Origin: Diprion similis
Lineage: Eukaryota > Arthropoda > Insecta > Hymenoptera > Diprionidae
Assembly (NCBI RefSeq): GCF_021155765.1
Contig: NC_060112.1
Span: forward strand, 19,902,001-19,966,000
DNA: 64,000 bases
Reading direction: 5' to 3'
Shown here: one piece after another, positions 52,819-61,116 of the stretch
How the letters are laid out: every line of letters begins with the position of its first letter
Position numbering within the stretch: position 1 is the stretch's first letter
Position numbers and translations under genes: made by a program
The notes under the pieces: model-generated
Told to the model about the DNA's origin: nothing
The model's database searches: none
Seen by the model: only the letters and a program-made list of their open reading frames with translations

Positions 52819-53265
52819 TCATATTTGAAAGGCCGTCAGTCGACCGTAATTTCTCGCATCTAAATTGATTTGTGGATGTTTGCACAACCACTCTGCCAGC
52901 TCGTAATCTCTCTTGAAAACGGTTGTATGAAGTACGGTCTCACCTCCGCATGATTCCCTTTCATTCACATCAGCGCCCATCAGTACTAGTATTTCGATAA
53001 GGTTTATGGCACGAATCCCGCTGTGACATCTCGCAGCTACGTGAGTGCAAAGCTCACCACGGTAGTTTTTGATTTGTATTAAGTTGACGAATGCTCCGCT
53101 GGTCCGCTCGTGAATCCGGTACAGTACCCTCAACGCTCCACATTCCGCCAGCTCGTGAATCCGGTACAGTACCCTCAACGCTCCACATTCCGCCAGCTCG
53201 TGAAAGATTGTCTCTCCCGTCTCTCGGTCTCTTTTAAACAGATCTTCAAATGCAGACTTTTCCAT
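52819..53265 (-). CDS. Viral ankyrin (vankyrin) protein, copy 2, with 15-residue duplication
   Basis: Same vankyrin as at 48406-48807 but 148 residues long, because a 45-bp tandem duplication repeats HELAECGALRVLYRI within the first ankyrin repeat. The duplication keeps the frame. The stop position is the same as in copy 1. The insertion would alter the first ankyrin helix pair, so folding may be affected. It lies in the interval flanked by the direct repeats C and C', which matters for the proviral-segment hypothesis. Confidence 0.7.
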   Translation of the reverse strand: MEKSAFEDLFKRDRETGETIFHELAECGALRVLYRIHELAECGALRVLYRIHERTSGAFVNLIQIKNYRGELCTHVAARCHSGIRAINLIEILVLMGADVNERESCGGETVLHTTVFKRDYELAEWLCKHPQINLDARNYGRLTAFQI

Positions 53266-53740
53266 TTTTATAAAGTAGTTGAAATATGCGACCAACCTGA
53301 AAGAAGTTCGTGAACGTAATGATCCATATTCCTCGATTCGTACCCATTTATCACGGGGTCAGAGGTTATCATACTGTTTTCGTGACTCGACTATATTTAA
53401 CATTCGAACAGTTAATGATACATATCTGGGACGTCAGCTAGTATTCTTATCTTTAACCTTGAATGTCTTGACCTGATCTGTGATGATTTTTGGAGTTTAC
53501 CCATCACGTGCAACGTTGTGGTTTTGGGGTATCTTTTTTATGCTTTTTGGGTTTCAGTTTCAGATTATCTTGAATCTTACGGCGTTGTGCCAATCGAGCC
53601 TTGCTAATCTGCAAAGTCTTCCAGAGTTTCAGTCTTTCGGAACATAGTCTGTTTTATTACGGCTTACTACTCGGTTTAGTTCATACGTGATATGCGGTTC
53701 GCTTCATCTCCGGCAAGCTTGGACGAGCCATGAATTTTTA

Positions 53741-54359
53741 TTGCATCTCCTGCGATACCGGGCAGCGCCAGCAACGTCGAAGCCATCAGTAAGCCAGCAC
53801 TTCTTACTGAATCCTTTATTTTCAATGAAACTTCTTTCGCGTTATATCTAATTATATTCCATTCTGTTTACAGAGGTTGAAGATTGCAGTGAACGGCTGA
53901 AAGAGTTTGTCGATGCTGAGCTCGCTTCGATTACGATAAAATCAGAGCTACAGCTAGAACAGGAATTTGCACCAGACGAATTTGAAACATTTCATTCACC
54001 CGACGAACTTCTTTCGAGCCAGCCAAATCCATCATCTGCCACTCCAAGAGCTGAAGAAGCACTTAGCAACTGTAAGCACATGATGAAAATCATATATCTC
54101 CTCGTGACATGTTACGAAACCATGTGCATAATCCATGTCTCATTTTTCAGGTTGCTGCTCGCAACGACCGAAGGTGCTGCGAGATTTAAGAAACGATTTT
54201 ACGATTTTTCGTCAACAACAACTGAAGATGCTGCAAGATTTGAGAAACGATTTTACGATTTTTCGTCAGCAACAAACCGAATGCACGGAGGTAACTGTCA
54301 AAACTAATTTCAAAAAGTTTCATCCGTTGGATGCAGAAACATCGTCGAGTTCTGTAGAA
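53741..54359 (+). repeat. Block C', second copy (619 bp)
   Basis: Direct repeat of 49980-50598. It is preceded by inverted block B'' and a TTTTTA junction, and continues on the right into the otherwise missing 3' end of the block C gene. Confidence 0.93.
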
Positions 54360-54488
54360 ACATCATTGAGTTCTGTACGCAGGAGGAGAAGACGCAGGAC
54401 GTTCGAAGAGGTCACATTTGAGTTACGACCATTTACAAAAAAAATGAAGATTTCAATATGGAATGAGCTTGATGTTTCATCTTGGTGA
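53741..54488 (+). pseudogene. Block C gene, 3' part (5'-truncated copy)
   Basis: Holds the last 48 nt of exon 1 (53741-53788), exon 2 (53874-54071) and a complete exon 3 (54151-54488). The start codon and first 20 codons are missing. After the two DLRNDFTIFRQQQ units comes ETSLSSVRRRRRRR and a C-terminal end NELDVSSW before TGA. It is the complementary part of the copy at 49919. Splice sites are intact. Function unknown. Confidence 0.55.
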
Positions 54489-55278
54489 AAACCGTAGTCA
54501 CTTCTCTTATTCTGTGACCATAGCAACCAAACTATTCTACATACCTTATCTCGGGATATTACAATAACTACACGGGGTAGTTGCTATGTGATTTTGTAAA
54601 TCCCGATGGAATTTGCCTTCTAGCCGGACGATAAGGAAAATGTAGAAATATAGTTCCGTTGCGAAATGAGGATAACGGTACCGTATCGCTCGGTATCAAT
54701 CTTAGTGGTTGTCCACAATAATATTATTGAAAATTGCACGGAAGTTCAGTGCGTGTGCGTCATGTATGGTTAATTAATTAAAAAGAATGTCTACATGCGC
54801 GTTGCTATGTGCAACGGGCTTTCAGGCTTGCATTATACAAAGTTGAAAAATCCGTTGTGAGCGCAACTTTTTGTATGTTGCGACGTGCTCTGTAACGGGC
54901 TGAAGCCACTGTTGATACGCCTGAGTAGAAATACGTGGTTTTTTCTTCAAAGATAGCACAGTCGCTGCATCTCAATCGATTGTGTGACCACGAGCTCCAT
55001 GCGGCGTTGGAGAGTCACGTGCGCCGCGGTCTTATCGGTACGCTCCATGGTGCGACCAATCCGGCACGAAGTCTTTTTGTATTATATGTAGAGCTTGGAG
55101 TAAGCAAGTACTACATTTGACGGCATCGTCTGCTTGTCCCGAGCGCTCGCCGAGTCTATACTTTCTCGTAGTAAAGCGATTCGCGGTGGTTAGAACTTAG
55201 TCTTATATATTAATCGTCTCACTGGAACGACGTGTGTTGCCTCCCTATTGAAAACATCTACGGTGAATCGAAATAATC
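54489..55278. promoter_or_regulatory. Gene-free stretch, probable rep promoter
   Basis: No exon recognised. A TATA-like TATATATTA at 55204-55212 is 67 bp upstream of the rep start codon, a reasonable place for a core promoter. The ORF at 54935-55120 has no homology I can see. Confidence 0.45.
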
Positions 55279-55977
55279 ATGTACGAAACTTATAGCGCTT
55301 TCGTGACGAGTCTAAGAAAATGGATACCGCCATGGAGAACCTTACGGAAACCCTCGCCACCTTCTGCTTCAACTTACCTGCCTTGCGACGTCCTCCTCTA
55401 CATGAGTAAATTTCTTGAGTTTGAAGATTATCGAAGCCTGATCGAAGCATACTATCCTGACGGCGGTGAAGACGAGCTCATACGGCAACGCTTATGGAAG
55501 TTATCAACCCGAACATACTCTACTAGTTTTTTTAATGGAAAAGAATTACAAGTAGAGTTAAATTATGATGCCAAAATATTAAAAGAAGATCGCATTTTAC
55601 TGAATGTGGAAACTCTACTACCGATAACGGGCCCAATCTTTCCTACAGATACGGATCATCTGCAGCGATGGATGAGTCCATCGAAACTAATTGATATCGT
55701 CCTGCCATGGTATCACATGGATACGTGTTCAGAATATCGGTACGCCAACTGCGACTGCTGTAAACGCCTAGACAACATTATTGCATACCCTGAAACTTTT
55801 GCCGAGTTTCGTGGCACCGAGTGCCCGCACGGGCATTTTCACCACTATTGCATAAACCATGTTTCTTGGTGGTTAATGAGCTGCTTACCCACATCTATTC
55901 AACTGCAAGAAGCGAATTCGACTCTTCCGGGAATCGTGCCAATTTATAATGACGTGGCTAATGCGCCTCAGCATTGA
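55279..55977 (+). CDS. Ichnovirus repeat-element (rep) protein homologue
   Basis: An intact, intronless 232-residue ORF. From about residue 33 it matches what I recall of the ichnovirus rep family: LPCDVLLYMSKFLEFEDYRS (F-box-like opening), an EDELIRQRLWKLST block, the TTSFFNGK-like strand (here STSFFNGKEL), a KEDRILLNVETLLPI block, and a Cys/His-rich end (CSEYRYANCDCC, ECPHGHFHHYC). Length and lack of introns are normal for the family. Rep genes are the most abundant genes on ichnovirus segments and are expressed in wasp and host; their molecular role is not established. A TATA box lies 67 bp upstream and AATAAA at 56500-56505. Presence in a chromosome fits proviral integration in a campoplegine wasp or horizontal acquisition. 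Confidence 0.78.
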   Translation: MYETYSAFVTSLRKWIPPWRTLRKPSPPSASTYLPCDVLLYMSKFLEFEDYRSLIEAYYPDGGEDELIRQRLWKLSTRTYSTSFFNGKELQVELNYDAKILKEDRILLNVETLLPITGPIFPTDTDHLQRWMSPSKLIDIVLPWYHMDTCSEYRYANCDCCKRLDNIIAYPETFAEFRGTECPHGHFHHYCINHVSWWLMSCLPTSIQLQEANSTLPGIVPIYNDVANAPQH

Positions 55978-57721
55978 GTGAAAAATATAAACATTCGTGT
56001 GCATGTCGATCGTTTGTGTGTTTACAAGGGGTGTTTCACTGATTCTTTTTAAAAACGATTGAAACTTTTAGAGACAGCTGTAACAGGGATTATCAGTAAA
56101 TAGGGTGCGGAAATAACGTCCGAAATACATTCACTCGTATTTTGCAACATAGTTTAATAATTCTTGGCAAGCTTTATAAATTTTTATCTACCTCTTATCT
56201 ACCGTCTGTTTCGGGTATAGACTGGTCAAGAGTCTTTCATGCATGAACCTGGTTTGCACCGTGTAAACGCAGGTAGCATCAATTACGCCATTTGTACAAC
56301 CTCCGCAAATTTTGTCGGAGAGTTTTAATGATCGCTTGGCTCGTGGGGCATTGACGACCAGAGACAGGCGGTGTAAAGTCGCCATGCATAATAGTCGGTG
56401 AAATGTGTAGAAACAACTGCGTCACCTTCCTGTTTACTGATATCCTTTAGGCTATTATAATGTAAGAAATGTATTAGTAATTAAGTGTGTGTGACTTTTA
56501 ATAAAGATATATAAATGAATATGAATGTCATCTCTGTGTTATGACCCATCCCCAGCCTGCAGTCGTCTGAGGCAGCCTAATGTCCAAGCAGCCTGCTAGT
56601 CGGCTCGGTATGCTTAACAAACGGTTTTCTATAGAGTAAGTATCGAGAATGCCAAGTGCATGGTAAATCGACGCCTAGGCAAGATGTAACTCTACAAAAA
56701 TCACGTTCTTCGCTAACATTGCAGCCATGTTGACGTCAGTGCAACCCCACAAGATCGAGTGACGCGCTTCAATGTCGCAAACTATAGGTACGAGATATTA
56801 TCAAATAACAATGGCGGAAATGTTATACTATTTTCAGTCTATCAGCTCGGTATTACCGTTATCCATATATTGCAAAAGGAAAAAAAATTTAATTAATGAG
56901 TAGCTCCTGGGGTCAATCGAAGTGTTATTTAAATTCCGGAAACCCTTTGTTCCAGCCGCCTCAAAAAAATCCCCTTGTCGGTCCCGAGTCGAAGTCCCGA
57001 TAACGGCGATAATAATGTCGGTCATTCTTCCTGTACCTAACGAGAAACAAACAGGAAGTAAAAGATTCTGACTGTAGCTGCCAAGTGCAAACCTCCTCCT
57101 TATCGTTACATCGCACCGAGCAGTGGCCTGGCGTTCAGTTCAACAAGCGTCAAGTTATGGCTCATCATTGATAACACATTACGGCGAATCCTAATGCACG
57201 TCGGTGCGTTCGCAGGCATGCAACCTAAACTGTTCTTTTGTTCTTTTATCATATGCCATTACTAAGAGGTAAGATCGCGCCGCTACAAGTTTCTGTCAAC
57301 AGACGAATCAGAGAAGAGAGCTGCACAACGCTTTTGGCAGCAGCACGCACGGTAGACCCGTGAGAGCATGCCGTACGACGTACAGAGTTGAGCTCATAAC
57401 AGCTGCTATCGGTATCGACACTGCGTCCAGTAGGCATCCCAACTCACGTATATACCTGTATGAGCTTAGGTCTCGATCGGTCCGCTAGCAGGCTGCATGT
57501 GCATTGAATGTGCATCGGACCGACGTGCCGATATAGGCGTTACGCTGCAACTCGTGCGGCAGCTACTGCACACTGATGGGTCGAGCGTAACGGCTTAGGA
57601 GTTAACATCGATGCATGATAGAGTTGTGTCTCCTCATTTCAAAAATACCACCCCCCGCTGCGCCCGAGCCCTAATTTTGAAGTAATGGCCCGTACGTTCT
57701 TGTGTAACTGACTGTAAATCC
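55978..57721. other. Gene-free stretch after rep
   Basis: AATAAA at 56500-56505 could end the rep transcript. The rest (to 57721) is unique-looking with GC near or above the local average around 57050-57660. No exon, TIR or RNA gene is recognised. Confidence 0.45.
56500..56505 (+). terminator. Candidate poly(A) signal for rep gene
   Basis: AATAAA 523 bp after the rep stop codon; no earlier AATAAA was noticed in between. Confidence 0.4.
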
Positions 57722-58920
57722 TTGTCGCGTAAACCGGCCAGTAGAATTGGAAACATTCAGCTCATTCAACGAGCAACAACATTCAGGGCAGTTGTGAAAC
57801 AGTGCAAAGTGAACGTTGTTCGGATAGTTGCTAATTGTGGTCAAGGTTCTCATAATTCGATTGTCCAGAATGGTGTTGCTTCATACATCATGCCTGTTAC
57901 AGATGACGTGTGTTATAGCATGCATGACCATCTGCAAATGCAGATAACACCAACTAGCCTGGTCACTGGTCTTGAGAAGAATGGTACCTTGGTGAATACA
58001 GTGACATTGGCCGGAGACATGAGATCTGACGGGTACTCTAAAGGTTCATCCTATAGTGATAGCTTTGGTAGTTGGGACAATGTCATAGTATCAGCTTCAG
58101 TATCTTTAACATAACAGGACTATATGGCGATTGTCGACACCACAACTGACACAATTTCACTCCATTCGGGAACGTCATGCCCATATACTAAAGGGTCATG
58201 TGATGATTTTGTTGATGGACCAACTTATTGGAATAGAGGAAATATATCCGAATGTGGGACGGGTGATTATGATGTTCTGTACCAGGGCTCCGCGACACAT
58301 ATAGTAGAGTTTTCCTCTGATTCTACTACATCACCGATAGAAACGTATTTCGTAGAGTCTGATGAGACAGTGTTTGCTCTACGCATTATCAGATCCATCA
58401 GAATATGCCATCAATCGGGATATTAGACAGAACACCCGAAACTCGTGATCGTACCAGCATCAGGATCAGAATACTACTTCTCAAGACATCTACCTGACAC
58501 CCAAAATCTGGACTTGTTTGCATACGTGAATTCTAAGTTTATTTATGTTGAGAAGTCCTTCAAAAGACAGATCACATCTCTCTATGAAGATCTAAATATG
58601 CAACGATGTCGAGTTGAAGATGAACTCTTAAGAACCCAACTATCAATGGCTACTCTTCATTCAGTCGAATTTGCATACAATTACATGAAGGGTCCAGGAT
58701 ATACAGCAGTTTCCATTGGTGAAGCTATCCATGTAATTAAATGTCAAGCTATTGAAGTACAAGTTAGGAAAGTAGACAGGTGTTATAATGAGTTACGCGT
58801 CACTTATCTCAATCGGACAAAATTTCTGACACCAAGGTATCGAATTATGGTCGATATTGGCACGGAAGTATCAGTCGAACTTCTCAAACCAGCGTACTTT
58901 ATATCTGATAACCTATGTGA
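57722..58920 (+). pseudogene. Endogenous chuvirus-like glycoprotein relic
   Basis: One reading frame with two internal stops (TAA 58112-58114, TAG 58424-58426) and no frameshift. It resembles the C-terminal two thirds of the glycoprotein of chuviruses (arthropod negative-strand RNA viruses) that is often found integrated in insect genomes and captured by BEL/Pao retroelements. Recognisable points: GQGSHNSIVQNG, a Gly/Asp/Ser stretch with SDSFGSWDNV, the DYDVLYQGSA segment, QNLDLFAYVNSKFIYVE, KGPGYTAVSIGE and TKFLTPRYRI, with conserved Cys spacing. No signal peptide or transmembrane anchor is seen and the N-terminal third is missing. Non-functional as an envelope protein in this state. Confidence 0.72.
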
Positions 58921-60022
58921 TTCAGATGACAATGTAATTCCTAATGAAAATGTACATGCTAGTAGTAACCAATCTCCCTCCGCAAGCTCGACGAATACCA
59001 AAGAAAAAGCCAGTGATAAATCTACAGCTACAAGTAGGCCTGTAGAAGATATTTCAATTGATCGTTCTAAGCTGAAAACCTACGAGCGTAAAACGCGCGT
59101 AACCTTTGATCCAAATATTATATTAAATAATTTTCCAGAAATAGCGGAAGCCTTAGAAGAAGTTAAGCAAACTTTTCATGCTCCAGAAGCTGAGTACGAG
59201 GCAGGTTATCTCTTGACTGCTAAAATGAATTTTAAATTTATTCTTAATTTAACTATTTGGGCGAATATTCTCCGCGAAATCAATCGAGTGAATATAGAAA
59301 TTCAGAAAGAAGATATTATCCTTGCCCGTTCCGTCGCACTAATGGATGGTCTGCGCAAAATGAGACAAAATCCAATGGAATATTGGATAAAATAGGCTGG
59401 AGAAGTAGCTGAAAAAAGTGGTGTTGACTCTATTTTGCAAAACAAACGAATTCCGAAACGTAAAAAATATTTCAATGAGACGTGTGAATACGAATTACCA
59501 ACACTCCAACCTGTGCAACTATTTTCTAAAGAAATAATGATGGTATTTGATCGAATCATACCAGAAATTAAAAAGAGGTTTGATTGTGCTACCATGGTGA
59601 ATTTGAATTTTCCTTTTCTTAATGGTACTAATATTTTGAAAATGTCAATTGAAGAACTGCAAAAGTATGGAGTAAATCTGGCTCGAAAATACGAGCGAGA
59701 TTTAAGCGCCGTTGAATTCTGCCAGGAATTCTACATTTTTAAAGAGCAAGCTCAGCTTTTATATGGTGATATAGAAAAGGCTAACGGTTTCTATCTCTGG
59801 CAACAGATCTATGCGCACAATTTGCAGGATACTGTTCCTAATATTTGTATTGCCCTGCGAATTTACTCTACGCTTCCTACTACATTCGCAAGCTGTGAGC
59901 GAAGTTTTAGCAAACTAAAACCAATTAAAAATTATTTGCGATCTTCTATGAGCCAGGAACGCGTATCGAGTCTTGCAAAGCTTTGCCAGTGTACTACGCA
60001 CATCAAAAGAGTGCTTGGATGA
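58921..60022 (+). pseudogene. hAT (ZMYM1/DUF4371-type) transposase, C-terminal part
   Basis: Continues in the same frame as the glycoprotein relic, without a stop between them: the 316-residue ORF 58445-59395 contains the end of one and the start of the other. After a Ser/Thr/Lys-rich linker, it reads as the hAT helical region (NIEIQKEDIILARSVALMDG), a TAG at 59393-59395, the linker KRIPKRKKYF, and the C-terminal dimerisation domain (LPTTFASCERSFSKLKPIKN, LRSSMSQERVSSLAKL), ending at TGA 60020-60022. The catalytic RNase H core upstream is missing, so the element cannot be autonomous. Confidence 0.8.
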
Positions 60023-60525
60023 GTCGCGATCTTTTCCAAAAATGGTTTTTCGAACAATTCGTTCCTTTGGTTGAGAGATTTTTGAAAAAACATTGGTCTT
60101 TCTAGCAAAGCGATTCTGTTACTCGACAACGCTCTACCGCATCCAAACGAGCTGATTCTCAAAAGTGAAAACATCATTGTCAAATTTTTCCCACCAAATG
60201 TGACCTTCATTGGACAATCAAGGCGTACTCGAGACGTTCAAACGTCATTACCAACGTCTTTTACTTCAAGAAATTCTAGAGAAAAGCATCGCTGGAAGTA
60301 CCCTCAAAGAATGTTTGCTTGCAATAAATATGAAAAGTGTAATTTACTGGTCAGCTCAAGCTTGGGATGCTGTCCAAAGGCTCACGCTGGAGAGGTCATG
60401 GGCAAAAATCTTGTCTTCTACTAATCAAAGTGATTTTAGACAATTTTAGAATTTTTTATTTCTTCCGTGTTATCCGAGATACCACCTCCCCACATTCCCC
60501 ACCTCGGATAAACTAGGTTTTACTG
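60019..60525 (+). pseudogene. pogo/Tigger-type DDE transposase relic
   Basis: Broken readings of a DDE_1 (pogo/jerky) transposase: DLFQKWFFEQFVPLVE, then after a frame change ILLLDNALPHPNEL with a catalytic Asp, then after another change DNQGVLETFKRHYQRLLL (ORF 60210-60449), and SAQAWDAV...LERSWAKIL. The 3' end AGGTTTTACTG (60515-60525) followed by TA fits a pogo/Tigger terminal repeat with a TA target site; the preceding CTCGGATAAACT also fits. The 5' end of the element was not found; it appears replaced by the hAT relic. Confidence 0.72.
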
Positions 60526-60590
60526 TAATGTGAAAGGAAAGCCCATCAGTGAAAATATGTCAGATTTGGTATGTTTTCCGCAGTTCAAAG

Positions 60591-60820
60591 ATGGAGCTTA
60601 TCGTTGTCAGACAAGGCTTCCGTGGACCTTGCGTCAACACCTTTACTTTGAAAGAATTGGCTGCAATTTCAATCTACTCGAAAGCATCACCATCAACGCG
60701 TCTCTTCAAGCCACCTTACGAATGGGATTGTCTACACGTCAAATATAAAAGCTAAAATTCATGGTTACAACGCAATTTTCACGGCCTACTTTGGAGCTGT
60801 GGACAGCTTACCTTGCTATT
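60591..60820 (+). pseudogene. Fragment of a repetitive arthropod protein (LKEL...NSWLxRNxHG type)
   Basis: An ORF from ATG 60591 (ELIVVRQGFRGP, TLKELAAI, LFKPPYEWDCL, KYKS) stops at TAA 60753-60755. The frame continues past the stop with NSWLQRNFHGLLW. I recall this combination (QGF...KEL...PPxxWxxLxxKYKxENxWLxRNxHGLxW) from a repeated uncharacterised protein in insect genomes; its element type is not known to me. Confidence 0.4.
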
Positions 60821-61116
60821 TCTATTCCCCTCTATTCTGGACTCTCGCTCCTTTCTCACGCTGAGCACTCACTCCGATCCCAACGTTCAAACAAATAACA
60901 TCAAGCTCCTACTTCTGTTCTCCAAAAGTCACTTCAGCTACTCCTCAAAGCACTTCGCCAACTTGTTCCACCCTACTCCCAAATTCGAATAAAGTTTATT
61001 CATAATCGAAGGTAACCCTTCTCCATTTTATTATCCTTCCTTCCATCAATCCCGGATCGAGGACAGCGACGAGATCGGACCCAAAGGCACTCGAACCAAC
61101 ATCTCGGGTGGGTATA

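Larger units (their letters stand above)
52018..53736 (-). repeat. Block B'', complete inverted copy
   Basis: Reverse complement of 47939-49605, plus a 45-bp internal tandem duplication (53106-53150 and 53151-53195). With the forward copy it forms a long inverted repeat about 2.4 kb apart. The left end (53736) joins block C'. Confidence 0.9.
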
